A stretch of DNA of 64,000 bases from Prosapia bicincta (lineage: Eukaryota; Arthropoda; Insecta; Hemiptera; Cercopidae): positions 355,821,582-355,885,581 of the forward strand of contig JBAIZL010000002.1 of NCBI GenBank assembly GCA_036971475.1, given 5' to 3'. Positions within the stretch are counted from its first letter, which is position 1. The number at the start of each line of letters is the position of its first letter. Under the pieces are notes generated by a model, which had not been told where the DNA came from, did not search any database, and saw nothing but the letters and a program-made list of their open reading frames with translations. The position numbers were made by a program, and so were the translations under genes. Below are positions 39,915 to 51,919 of the stretch, piece after piece.

Positions 39915-41690
39915 TTATAGCACTTTGAGAACAAGGTAGTTATTTAATCAAAGTGGTTTAGGAAACGCACTGTTCACTAAACAATTCACTTTATATTAAC
40001 ACTAATCGTTAGTTCACTTGATAGACACGGACCTGGAAGGCACATTTTCACAAATAACTATTTCAAACTAACCTGTTCTTGTCTCAACTGCTACTAAAAA
40101 TATTTTTGGCTTACGGAAAAACCCATGTTCAACCTTACTGTAATCTTTACCTGTATTCTCTGCCTTTGTCATGTACAAGAAACCTCCCTCTCTTGTACAT
40201 CATAAATTATTTGAACAAATATATTCCAGGCCTTGTTTTTCTTTACATACCTTAAACCTACTATTCTAAATTCCAATTATTTAATTTTAACATCTATCAC
40301 AATGCTGATGTTTTTATTAATGGCTGTGTCGACACTACACTAGATTACAAAAAATATTTTTCATTTTTGAGCTCCTATTTTGGAAACATATATTTTAGTA
40401 TTTCTTTACTTTTATATAGTCTTGAATATATTATATAGACTACTTGTAAACTTTGCTAGTACAAGTTTTATAACGATGGAATCCTGAATATACTCAATAT
40501 TTCAATCAAGAAATATTAAACTCTTATTTCAGAGTTTATAAGGTCAACAAAAATAAGTTTTATGTTGAAAGTAATAGACCTATTGCTGTTTGTAGTTTGA
40601 TTATTACATGTATTGCATATTGTTCACATTAAAAGCAATACGTCTCCTGCAATAGCTTAAAGTTTAACTACCATTACTCATTATGCATCTAAAGTTCAAA
40701 TTTCATTAGAAGTTTGTTTAAGATCTGAATCAAATACCGCTTAATGGATTATATCAAATCGTTTTTATTTTGTACAGATTAAAATTAATTTATTTTATAG
40801 GCATGTAGAAAAATTAATTTGATGCTAATAATAATTAGGTAAACTAAAAAATATTGTGAAAACTATTTAAAAAGCTATATGAATTATTTTAGACTTTTAA
40901 AGTTAATGATCAAAATTAATTAGTTATCAGCTTGATTATAAGACACCTTGTGTTAAACATATTAAAATTGTAAAATAAATTATTACCACTATAAATGTAA
41001 TTTTGTGTCAAATGTGAATTTTATTATTTTTTTAAATGTTCAGTTTGATAAACCTAGATATATGTTACTCATAAGTTGCTGTACATTATTATAAGCATTA
41101 GACTAGGTATTACACATTATTGAGCTATTTATTTTTAAAATATTAAGTCACTGCTAATCACTCAAGTTAGAGTTTTAGATTGTGAGTTTAATGTCTTTAG
41201 GTTAGGCTACACTAAATCAATAACATTTCGTTTAGTTACAGTTTTATGAATAAACCATCGTAGTAGTTTAGTAACTAGAGGATTTCGACAAGCGAGCTGT
41301 TCAAGTTTCACGACTCAAACATTTTAAATAGGGCCTATATTTCATTATCATCAGATTGAACCGCATATTCGACATAAATTGTCGTACCGAATGTATCCAG
41401 GGCGTCGTGAAAAAGTAACTTACATTGATAACCAAAATTCTATTTTAGTTTAAGGAACGATTTTAAGTACCAAAATATTATAATGCACTGATACACAGTG
41501 ATCCTTTGTTACTCACTGGGGATACGTTCCCAGAACTTACCGTAACTAGAGAATCCGAGAATGCTGAAACCAACTGTACATGGAAAGGGGATAGCTACGT
41601 TCCACATCTAAAATTTTAACATCGATTACAGCTATACTGTACTTCCGTCTGTAATCTTCCGTCAAATCGTGGTTCGCTCTTTTTTAAATG
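39915..41690 (+). repeat. Segmental duplication, copy 1 (interrupted)
   Basis: Two parts match 43725-44380 in order. 39925-40276 contains AAGGTAGTTATTTAATCAAA, CGCACTGTTCAC and TTGTCATGTACAAGAAA. 41365-41690 contains ACATAAATTGTCGT, GGAACGAT and TACACTGTACTTCCGTCTGT-like sequence. In copy 2 these parts are contiguous. Here about 1.09 kb of unrelated AT-rich DNA (40277-41365) separates them, so either that DNA was inserted here or deleted in copy 2. No coding sequence was recognised in it. Confidence 0.7.
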
Positions 41691-41700
41691 ATTGGTGACA
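41492..41700 (-). mobile_element. pogo/Tigger-type terminal fragment, copy 1
   Basis: Starting at a TA, ACACAGTGATCCTTTGTTAC followed by GGGGATACGTTCCCAGAACT resembles the ends of pogo/Tigger elements, which begin CAG..ATGCCTCGTTATTCG-like and carry GGGATACGTTCC. It is a diverged paralogue of 44184-44400. No transposase was recognised beside this copy. Confidence 0.45.
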
Positions 41701-42117
41701 TCTTCTCGGCTAATTTCACTGTTAGGCTTTCAGTGTGTGGTCAACCTTATTTAGATCCTGTACTATTTTTGGTTTACAAAAGAAACAGATGTTGGCCACT
41801 GCTTCTACACTGTGCCTGGGTTGCTTTGTCTTCGCCAAGTGCAAACCGTTTGTTTGGGAAATTCTGCAAAGGCTCTCAATACATATCTCACACGCTATAC
41901 TTGGCTATTCTTATTTACAATTACATATTTTTCGCACAAAGGGGAACATCGCGATGAATCTTTGTATCTTTTGAACTATAAAAGATATAATTACAAAAAA
42001 TTGTTTTTAAACTCACGAAAATGGACACGGTCTAACTGGGCCCACGTTCAAATTACCCCAGGCGGACTACCGTCAAACCTCAAAGAATCGGGGTTGAATT
42101 GGGCCCATCTCCTATTG
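41701..42117. other. Overlapping open frames of unknown meaning
   Basis: Three overlapping plus frames (up to 126 codons, 41688-42192) cover this stretch. The longest runs on into the satellite, and none has a recognisable domain. The neighbouring pogo-type end suggests it may be element interior. No gene is claimed. Confidence 0.3.
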
Positions 42118-43690
42118 GATACCTCGCTAGGACGTTGCTGTACCGCACACATTTTATCAATAAGAAACACATTTAAAAAATTTAAGAGGTAGCAACTACT
42201 ATTAAAATAATGTTTTACAGCATCCCTTGAAGAACTATTTTATGTTCTCCATTAAGTATATTATATATTTGTATGTTCATTGTATAATTGTACATAGTTT
42301 TTTTTATAGTATATAACCAATATCATAAGGAAGGTTAAAAATCTTTCTGTTTGTACAATATAAACAAAGACCTCTGTTGACCGGAAAATGAGCTACCTAA
42401 GACCTCTGTTGTATGTTAAGAAAATGTCGAGTCCTCGCTAGGCCGTTGCTGTACCTCACACATTTTAGAAATATGAAACACGTTTAGAAAATTTAAGAGG
42501 TAACAACTACTATTAAAATAATGTTTCACAGCATCATTTGAAGAACTATTTTGTGTACGATTTCATAAGAATGGTAAAAAATCTTTCTGTTTGTACAATT
42601 TAAACAAAGACCTCTGTTGACCGGAAAATGAGCTACCTAAGACCTCGGTTGTATGTTAAGAAAATGTCGAGTCCTCGCTAGGCCGTTGCTGTACCTCACA
42701 CATTTTAGAAATATGAAACACGTTTAGAAAATTTAAGAGGTAACAACTACTATTAAAATAATGTTTCACCGCATCATTTAAAGAACTATTTTGTGTACGA
42801 TTTCATAAGAATGGTTAAAATCTTTCTGTTTGTACAATTTAAACAAAGACCTCTGTTGACCGGATAATGAACTACCTAGACCTCGGTTGTATGTTAAGAA
42901 AATGTCGAGTCCTCGCTAGGCCGTTGCTGTACCTCACACATTTTAGCAATAAGAAAAACATTTAGAAAATTTAAGACGTTACAACTAATATTAAAATAAT
43001 GTTTTACAGCATCATTTGAAGAACTATTTTATGTTCTCCATTAAGTCTATTATATATTTATATGTTCATTATATAATTGTACATAGTTTTTTTATAGTAT
43101 ATAACCAATATCATAAGGAAGGTTAAAAATCTTTCTGTTTGTACAATGTAAACAAAGACCTCTGTTGACCGGATAATGAACTACCTAAGACCTCGGTTGT
43201 GTGTTAACAAAATGTTGAGTCTTTTCTAGGCCGTTGCTGTACCTCACACATTTTAGCAATTAGAAAAACATTTAGAAAATTTAGGACGTTACAACTAATA
43301 TTAAAATAATGTTTTACAGCATCATTTGAAGAACTATTTTATGTTCTCCATTAAGTCTATTATATATTTATATGTTCATTATATAATTGTACATAGTTTT
43401 TTTTATAGTATATAACCAATATCATAAGGAAGGTTAAAAATCTTTCTGTTTGTACAATATAAACAAAGACCTCTGTTGATCGGATAATGAACTACCTAAG
43501 ACCTCGCTTGTGTGTTAACAAAATGTTGAGTCTTCTCTAGGCCGTTGCTGTACCTCACACATTTTTAGAAATATGAAACACATTTAGAAAATTTAAGACG
43601 TTTCAACTACTATTAAAATAATGTTTCAAAGCATCATTTGAAGAACTATTTTGTGTATGATTTCATAAGAATGGTTAAAAATCTTTTTGT
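42118..43690 (+). repeat. Satellite array with 240-bp and 308-bp monomer variants
   Basis: CTCTGTTGACCGGAAAATGA or its variant with GGATAATGA occurs at about 42372, 42612, 42851, 43160 and 43471, giving steps of 240, 239, 309 and 311 bp. The longer monomer carries an extra ~68 bp (TGTTCTCCATTAAGTCTATT and on) that also occurs at the left edge near 42240. Each unit has GAGTCCTCGCTAGGCCGTTG. No coding sequence. It passes directly into the duplicated segment at 43725. Confidence 0.9.
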
Positions 43691-43724
43691 TAGGACTGCC
43701 TAGAATCTCGGTTGGAGAGGTAGT

Positions 43725-44380
43725 TGAAAAAAGGTAGTTATTTGATCAAGGTGGTTTGGGATACGCACTGTTCACAAAAAATAATCTTTTTTTAGATTCA
43801 CACTAATTGTTAGATTAGTAATTAGACACTGGACGGCAAGGCACGTTCTCACAACTAACTCTTTTTGACTGACTTGTATTCGTTAACATTCTCAACACTT
43901 ACTAAAGATAATTTCGGCTAACGGAAAGAGCCTATTTAAAATCTCTACCTGGATTCTCTGTCTTTTGTCATGTACAAGAAATAACCCTCTCTATATTACT
44001 TAAATTATTTGAGCAAATACATTCAAGGCTTTAATTCTCTTCACATAACTTAAATTCCATATAAATTGTCGTTGTGAATGTATCCTACTAACATCATGAC
44101 GAACACACATACATTGATCACCAAATTTTTAATTTGGTTTAGGGAACGATACTAAATATAAAAAGAATATAATGCATCGATATACAAGCATGCCTCGTTA
44201 TTCGTGGTGGATATTTTCTCCGGACTTACCGCAAATAGTGAAACCGTGAATACTGAAATCAACTGTATATGGAAAGGAGAAGATTCCGTTCCACATTAAA
44301 AATTTTAACAATAATTACAGCTACACTGTACTTCCGTCTGTATTCTTCCTTCAAATCTTGGTTCGCCCTTTTTAAAAAAT
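43725..44380 (+). repeat. Segmental duplication, copy 2 (continuous)
   Basis: This matches 39925-40276 plus 41365-41690 without the 1.09-kb interruption and includes the pogo-type terminus beginning at 44184. Divergence is around 20-25 percent by eye. Confidence 0.7.
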
Positions 44381-44640
44381 TTTTGACACCATCATTGTTA
44401 ATGTCTTAAAATCCTTCACCGTTAAGTCATGTCTTATTGAGATAATATTAGTCCGTAAGCACCACAGCACAGCAGAACAATCATATTATCTTTTGCGGCA
44501 TTAAACCCCCAACATATTTCTCCTCCTTAGATAAGAAAGTTAGTGAATGCATTATTTTACAAAACAGTCCGGTCTCATCCGTGTTAAAAACTTGATCAAC
44601 GGAAAGCATTATAAAAATATATTGTGTTTAATAATTAACA
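44184..44640 (-). pseudogene. pogo/Tigger-type transposase relic
   Basis: The piece opens after a TA with CAAGCATGCCTCGTTATTCG and a nearby AACCGTGAATACTGAAAT, typical of pogo/Tigger ends. On the minus strand at 44480-44600 a frame reads VDQVFNTDETGLFCKIMHS, then TFLSKEEKYVGGL. This corresponds to the 'NADETGLFWK' block holding the second catalytic Asp of the pogo-family DDE domain. Only about 40 residues survive before stops and no other catalytic blocks were seen. Known of the family: it moves by cut-and-paste into TA sites. This copy is dead. Confidence 0.7.
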
Positions 44641-45535
44641 CCTGAGTTACTTTCAATTTCTACATTATAAAGCGATAAAACTGAATTAATTTCTAAAATA
44701 GTATTTAAAATGTCACACATCTCAAAAAAAATCTCTTCCATGTAAATACTGTAGATGAATAATTTATTCGTTTATTATTTAATACTGTAGTGCTACTAAA
44801 GTAAATAAATTCATATTTATCTATAAGATCAAAATACTACGGTCGTAATTTATGTTACAAATAACTTCATTGTTATAAATGAGTGAAATGTTATGAAGTT
44901 AGTATTCTATCGTTTAATTTATTTTTTGTGAACATTTACAAAAAAGTAGATTGAATAAATGACTGTGTTATAATATAAAATTTGTTGAACATAATAACGA
45001 ATCGTGTTTTACCGGTAATTTTAACAACCTTTCTACTCTAACACTCAATATTGAGTGTTATTCTTCATGTAATTCTTGATGATATTTTTATAACTTCGGA
45101 TATATTATTTTTTGTAAAAGTTATAACTTAAAATATGTTTGTTTATTATCTAATTTGGTTTACTTTAGATTTGCTTATGCCGGATGATGGAAACAATTAA
45201 TTTTCCGAAAGCTCTCCATATAATAGTAAATTTAGATGCTTATGTACTTCTCTCAACAATAAACCACATTTTCTTTTATCCAATCTTATACGGCTACAAG
45301 TGTATATATGGATTATCTGAAAACTATTTTTAAACATAAAATATACAATGCAATTTCACTATGTAATTCCAGTTTTGTAAAAGGGAGCCAATCCCATAAG
45401 ACATTCTGTCACGCAGTCGGGTGTGTCTTTGCCCATTGCAGTAAACTAGTCATGCCCAAAATGGTCGATGTTATAAAACCTTTTATAATAACAAGGGAAG
45501 ATGACATCCTACTAATGAAATTCTACCGCCGAGTC
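44641..45535. other. Flank into which the hAT element inserted
   Basis: AT-rich. A plus frame at 45308-45601 (MDYLKTIFKHKIYNAI...) runs into the transposon end. The pre-insertion frame continues only a few codons past the target site at 49796 before a stop. No family was recognised. Confidence 0.35.
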
Positions 45536-45543
45536 CTTGGGAC
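45536..45543. repeat. hAT target-site duplication, left copy
   Basis: CTTGGGAC, repeated exactly at 49788-49795. It fits the nTnnnnAn preference of hAT elements. Confidence 0.9.
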
Positions 45544-45604
45544 TAGAGGTGGGCGAACCGATTCATTTAGAAGAACGGTTCAGAATCGGACGGTTCACTA
45601 AAAT

Positions 45605-45614
45605 GAAGCGCTTC
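45605..45614. promoter_or_regulatory. Subterminal GAAGCGCTTC palindrome, left end
   Basis: A 10-bp palindrome 60 bp inside the left terminus. The same word occurs four times near the right end. Clustered subterminal motifs in hAT elements are usually transposase binding sites. Confidence 0.55.
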
Positions 45615-47293
45615 ATTTGACCGGTTCATCGGTTCATTTGTTGTGCCCATTCCCATTGTAGTAAGCATGCGATGCAGTAGCATTTGTTATTTAAGTACAA
45701 CACTTACAATATACAAACATGTATATTATAAGCAATATTATATATTTTTGCATTATAATTATTGTGTTGTATAGCCTATATTAATCTGCTTTTAGTTCAA
45801 CGAATTTACGTACATACTATTGTTTGAGCTTAGCTTTTAAGGTTATGTTAATGATAACCTCAATGTACCAATATAAATAGGACTACAAACTGACCATTTT
45901 GTTAAAATAAGATAGTGAGTAATACTTGACCAAATGGGGCTCAACTAACATTTTCAAAAAATAAATAAATGTATTCAATAATACATTATGAACAAAAATA
46001 GATGAATAAAACGTAAATATTGACAAAATGTGGCATTATAAACATAACCACACTTATAGTATTATTTACCAACATAATACTATAGTAAATAGTTCTGAAA
46101 TAAAAATTAAATATACCTGCGTTAAAACATATTGCTAGGCAGTTTGAAATACATTTTGTGTTTATTTCAGTACTGTTTATATTCTTATAATTGAGTATGC
46201 TTGTGATTACACATACTCACAAATTTTAATTTACTATAAAAGAATGTCGGTATTGGGATGGTTATAATATTAATGATCATATTATAATAAATCTATAGAA
46301 CAAATTTCTTAATCTGTAGAGGATATTGGTAACATTAGCAACATCTATTTTGTGTTGAAATAATAAAACTTTAACACTTTCTGTTATTAAAATATAGTTG
46401 AATTTCTTTTAGAAAAAAATTAACAAATAATTGTTAGTGCTTTTGTTTAAGACACTTCCAAATAGCAACACTTTAATGAGTTGATTGAAAATAGGCAGGA
46501 AATAATTTTTCATTTTTTAAAATTGATTTTGTTTACTTTTCTTTTCTGAACTATCAGTTTTCTAAACAAGGTTTTTGTAGACAAATACTATCAATATTTT
46601 AATAATAAAGTGTAACAGATATATGCTAGCATAGTAATTAAAAAGAGTATGTAAAATAAATATTTGTTAATATTTTATTTTACAGATATATAAATACACA
46701 ATGAATCATACTATTAAAAAACACTATAATGAAATACTATTAATTATTTTTCTACATGTTAAATTCATCATTTACAATCATTACGAATAGTACAGTAATT
46801 GTATTAAAATGTTTTAAATTATGATTTTTTCCATCTAATTTCAACCTATTGGAAAAGTAGTTGTGAATTTCAACAAGAAATGATAATTTATTTATTTTAT
46901 TATATATAATATTATATATTTATTTTATAGTAAATATTTATGGTTTACCCAGAGCAGGTTATTTTCTGGCCAAACATAATAAATTTTTATTTTATGGCAT
47001 TTTTTTAATATTCACAAATTTGATAGTTTTGGGCTAGTAAAGTTTTAACCTATATGCTTTCACAATGTCGCCTACTTTTAATTTTTAATTGATGTTACTC
47101 TTGTGCAGTTGCCAAGTGCAATAGAATGCTCCCAACCCCTAATTGACTAATGAATAAAAAATAAATTATTAACATGGAGATTAAATATATTATTAATACA
47201 TATTTATCTTACGTCAGTAGCATGTAGTAAGTTAACACAAAAATTAATAATATACAAAAAATTAATAATATACACAAAAAATAGTCTCTAAAT
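45615..47293. other. Non-coding interior of the hAT element
   Basis: AT-rich DNA between the left terminus and the transposase stop. No second gene was recognised. Confidence 0.5.
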
Positions 47294-49221
47294 TTAAGTC
47301 ATATTGGCATTTATAAATAAAATTTTTGCCACTTTTCCTGTTGTTAAACGACTTCGTTTTTCATTGCAAATTTGTCCAGCTTTTGAAAAAACTCGTTCAC
47401 ATGGAACAGAAGTAGCTGGAATACACAGTCTTTTGGTCATCAATTGGTACAAGTTAGGATATACTGTTTTCCTTGACCCCCACCAAATTAATGGATCCGA
47501 TGTCCTATGTATTAGTGGTTCAACTAAATATTTGTCTACTTCAACAATTGCTGCAGAAGTAGGATCATGTTTGACAGTTAACTGGGAAACTGTCTCGTCA
47601 AACTCCTCCCAAATATTTGATGAAGCTACAGTGGAAATTGGTATAGTTTCAAGTACAGGCGGTTTATCCTGTTGAAGAGATGCTGTGCTTTTTATTTTTC
47701 CTACAACTGCTTGATATGCTGCTTGAAATTGGATTTCTCCGCTGAAGCCTTGCTTTTGAATCTAGGGTCCAAAAATATGCATTGAGCAACTAAATCTACA
47801 CCTTCTCTTCCTCCAAAACGTTTAGTCAGTCCATCTAACAATCCTTTTCCCAACAATTGAATTGAACTTGGAAGTGATTGATTTTTCATAAAACTGTTGA
47901 GTTTTCTCGACAAAAGTCGGGACAAAAGACAAGTTTTTGACAAAGACACATTTTTCTCTGATGAAATCTCATTTGTCACATCATTGAAAATACTAAGTAT
48001 CTTTATGGCATGTTCAATTATAACCCATTCATCAGATGAGAGTATATTTTTAAAATCTAGAATTGCCAATGCTGAAACAAGAGGTTCCTTGTTTAAAACA
48101 AATCTTTCTAACATTACGTAAGTAGAGTTCCACCTAGTTGGCACATCTTGCTTCAATTTTAAAATAGTCTGATTTAAATTTATTTGCATCTCTTTCAATT
48201 TATTTAGAGCATAGCTACTTTGTTTGAAATATTGAACAATTGATTTCACTTTATTAACTGTCTCCTTTATGCTGTTAGACAAAGCTCCTTGAACAATTAA
48301 ATTCAAACAATGCGCAAAACAAGATATGTGCCTAAAGTTTCTGTGGACTACAGCTCCTTTTATATTTGCAGCATTATCAGTTACAACAGCTGAAATTTTA
48401 TTATTAATGTCAAATTTCTGAGTCACATTATTTAGCCAGGTTGATAAATTTGCACTAGTGTGTTTCTCAGAAAATTCTGAACATTGTAATAAATTGGACT
48501 GCAACACACTTTTCTCATCTATATGATGAGCAGTAACTGAATAAAAACTAATATTATTTATGCTTGTCCACCCATCGCAAGTTAAACAAACAGCTGTTGC
48601 TGTCCTCATACAATTCAATACTTTACTATGGACTTCTACAAATACTGATTCCAGCAAACCATTTGAAAGTGTCTTTCTGCTTGGTAGAATGTATGCAGGG
48701 TTAAGAAGTTTTACAAAGTTTATAAACTCTTTATCTTCTACAATTGAGAATGGATGATATTCCTTACAAATCACTTTAAGGAGCTGAATATCTATTGTTC
48801 TACTTTTACTTAATGAAAGCGGTTTTGCCACATCAATAAAATCGCTCATCTGTAATGACCTTAGCGGTACTGTTAGCTGTGGCATAACGTTCTTGGTTGA
48901 AAGTTCTGGCAGTGATGATGATGAACAATGAGAGTCATGAGATGAGGGGCCACTAAAAATTCTATTCGCTTGCAAGTCATTTTCAGATCTAACATCATTA
49001 TTATTATTAATAGGAGAACATGGTCGATTTCGAACTCCAGAAAACAGAGATTCAGTGCGTTTAAGTCCAATTGTTGGGTGTTTTTGTTTGAGATGTCTAG
49101 AAAGATTTCCAGTTGATCCAGACAGTGATAATTTAGCTTTGCAATAGCGACATAAAGCGGTTTTGTCCTCTTTTTTTGTAAAATGGTACCAAATATGACT
49201 TGCTGATCTTTGTGAAGACAT
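47294..49221 (-). pseudogene. hAT transposase (ZBED1/Ac-like) with one frameshift
   Basis: It encodes a DNA-cutting transposase of about 640 residues, the usual hAT length. The first 506 codons (47701-49221) are open. They carry a BED zinc finger near residues 10-50 (WYHFTKK, CRYCKAKL, H..H), a first catalytic Asp in CDGWTS, a second in VTDNAANI, CFAHCLNLIVQ, and PTRWNSTYVML. Near 47715-47750 the frame shifts by one base. The adjacent frame then continues uninterrupted to a stop at 47294 with the dimerisation domain, including ETVSQL, DPLIWWGSRK and IPATSVPCERVFSKAGQ, whose Glu is the expected third catalytic residue. The start Met at 49221 precedes the BED finger directly. The single lesion could be a true mutation or an assembly error. 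Confidence 0.93.
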
Positions 49222-49588
49222 GTTAAAAGCAATGTTAATATTTTATGTAATATTTGAAAACAAAGTCAATATCCTATATAACTACTATAAACTAATAGAT
49301 TACAAATATTAATTATTAATGTTTACACTGAAAAACAAAATTCACTAGCACTTAAACGATGCTAATACTCTATATAATAATTACTTGCAAAATGGATATC
49401 TAATTAAATACAAAAGTCACTAACACTGAATAACACTAAATAAATAATAAACTGCAGTAAAATATATGTCGAATTAAGACTCTACGAATTGTATGGTTTG
49501 TTTTGTATATTGGCGTGACGAACCACAAAAGAAGACTGACTCACTGACTGACTGAACCATAGGTTCATTCCTTTCTTTGTTTCTCACT

Positions 49589-49752
49589 GAAGCGCTTCAA
49601 TTGAAGCGCTTCAGAACCGAAAGAACCGATGAAAGGTTCTCATAGAACCGTGGTTCACTGAGTCTTACTGAAGCGCTTCAGAAAAGAACCGGTGAAAGGC
49701 AATTCTTTTTAAAAGAACCGTGGTTCACTGAGTCTTTCAAATGAAGCGCTTC
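49589..49752. promoter_or_regulatory. Cluster of four GAAGCGCTTC palindromes, right end
   Basis: Copies at 49589-49598, 49603-49612, 49670-49679 and 49743-49752, interleaved with AGAACCG, CCGTGGTTCACTGAGTCTT (twice) and GAACCGTTCATGAACCG. The right subterminal region is thus built of short direct and inverted words, as expected for transposase binding. Confidence 0.65.
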
Positions 49753-49787
49753 AATTGAACCGTTCATGAACCGTGCGCCCACCTCTA

Positions 49788-49795
49788 CTTGGGAC
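49788..49795. repeat. hAT target-site duplication, right copy
   Basis: CTTGGGAC, identical to 45536-45543. Confidence 0.9.
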
Positions 49796-51919
49796 AAGTT
49801 ACTGAAGAACGTGTTAAGTAAATTATCACAAAGGCCCTGCAGCTTGTATACAAAAAGTTTTGTTTAAAACTTCATACTTACTTAATCATAGTGTAATTAA
49901 ACTTTAGCTTAATTAATATTCATTTCATTATTGTAAGGGTATAAGACTTATCAGTTCATACAACATGCTATCTTTTTACGAAGTAAGGATTAGAGAAGAT
50001 GAATGTATAAAGGAAAAGTCTTCAAAAAGAAGGTGTATCTATTGATGAAGCAAAAATAATTCTGGAAAGAAGTTTGAAAGAAAAAAAATAAGATAGCAGT
50101 TTGGAGTTGTTGGTAAAGAAGGTGAATATCCTAAAAAATGGAAAATGTTTTACGGATATTTACAAAGACGTAACACATAAAGACGTAAAAACCGATTTTC
50201 TCACAGTAAAAGAAATATAAATTATGCTCAACATTGTAAACAAACTGTACTTTAAAATACGGGGATATTAAAAATGTAATTTAACGAGCTTCAGCTCTAA
50301 ACCTTTGATAAATTTTATAATTTAATGTTCTCTGCCTACACCATAATGGGAGAGCGAACACGCAACAGGAAATTAGTAAGAGAGGGGTTTGTTGAATGAG
50401 ATTAAAAACCTTATCTGAAACGTAAGGCATACTGAAATAAGAAATACTGCTGAAATAACAATAAAAATAATAACAGTTTGAATTTTAGCATTATCATCAA
50501 CCACATATAGATACATATTATTACACATTATTTCACATACAGATATGGTAATACACAACTTTTACGCACATCCCTATTCACATAACGTCGCAGTTTTTAT
50601 TACTTTTCTGTATACATAAACATTAAGGTAGACTATTCCACTTTCTGATTTGGATTTTCTAAAATAAACTTAATACCATAAAATTAATTGCTGTTAACAA
50701 TGGATAAACACATCATTGATAGGCAATATTTCTAACAAAATATTCCTTCGTTTGAATGTACACCGGTAGACTTGTAGATTGTCTATTGGTTTGTATTTAC
50801 TGGCTGATATAAACATAGATAGAGCGCTACGTGATGGTTACGTATTATTTTAGTGGTTTCTGTTTAGGATGGTTAATTTGTTTAAATGCCAAAAAGTGGA
50901 GAAGAAGATGTCTGGATTTGGAGACATCTTGCCGTTTCATGTAGACACATTACTGGGTACTACAGGGTGAGTAGTGATAATAGTGTTCCATTTGATAGAA
51001 CAGTTTTGAAAAAAAGGCTTCCTTTCCGTCCAATGCGGTGTTATATAAATACTCGGTTTCCGAATGTTAATTTGTTTGTTTTTCATTACACCGCTGATTA
51101 GAGAAGATGTTCGGAAATACTCCACCTACATAAAAAAAGGTATGTTAAAGAATTTATTATTGTAAAATTTTATAAAGTTGTTTTTTTGTCTAATTAATGT
51201 ATAAGGGTTTGAAACGAAAATTTCGATACGTAAAACTCTTATTTAAATAAAGTCATATTTAGAATCATTTTAAGAAACATAACAATGTATATGACGGCTG
51301 ATCAGTAAGAAAAATTTATTTTCAAAAAATGGAGATTTACTATCGCAAAAAATAATAAATAAATATAACTCACATAGTATTATTATTTGACGTGATTAAA
51401 GCAATTTTTAAAACGAAAATATTTTTTCTAAACAAAATAATTAAACATTTAACCTATTGCGAGATCAGAAAACACTTTTATAATCATTTGCGTGATTATG
51501 TCTGTGAAACTGTCAAATAAAAATTAGGTTTATTCTTCTAATCCATTTAAAATATCTGTGACTTCTTAGGAATATTTCATATACTACAGCCAAATAGAAT
51601 ATCTCAGTGGCAAGAAATGGTTGGGTAGGTTTCTGTAACACATTTGCAAAAGCACATTTAACTTTACGGGTGTGGGAACTTGATGGCATGCAATATTTTA
51701 TTTAAAAAAAAACAGAGTTTCTCTTGGTGATTTTAAAGTACTGACACCAGATGGCTTGGCTTACACCATAGAAAATGTTTTATGGCACCCCACGAAAGCC
51801 TTGCGGCAACTACAAGTCTTCCGGGGCAACGAATTCTAAAGGTGCAGTTTAACATGGTGAAAGATCTTTCAAGGACATTGGAAGCAATGAGATAGTTAAA
51901 AATTGCGCGAAATAGCAGG
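49796..51919. other. AT-rich DNA with one doubtful exon-like stretch
   Basis: No gene is claimed. Around 50869-50969 a frame starting ATGGTTAATTTGTTT (MVNLFKCQKVEKKMSGFGDI) runs to a good donor sequence ACAGG|GTGAGT at about 50968. It could be a short first exon, but nothing recognisable continues it. Confidence 0.25.

Larger units (their letters stand above)
45544..49787 (-). mobile_element. Complete hAT transposon, 4,244 bp
   Basis: The element begins TAGAGGTGGGCG and ends CGCCCACCTCTA, a perfect 12-bp terminal inverted repeat, and is bounded by the 8-bp duplication CTTGGGAC. It holds one transposase gene on the minus strand, about 0.57 kb from the right end, and 1.7 kb of AT-rich non-coding DNA between the left end and the gene. 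Subterminal regions at both ends carry GAAGCGCTTC palindromes and GAACCG words. The intact ends and perfect duplication indicate a recent insertion. A single frameshift in the transposase argues against activity of this copy. Confidence 0.93.

Noticed and set aside
47304..47675. 123-codon plus-strand frame within the hAT element
   Set aside because: It is the antisense shadow of the hATC dimerisation domain, which is recognisable on the minus strand.
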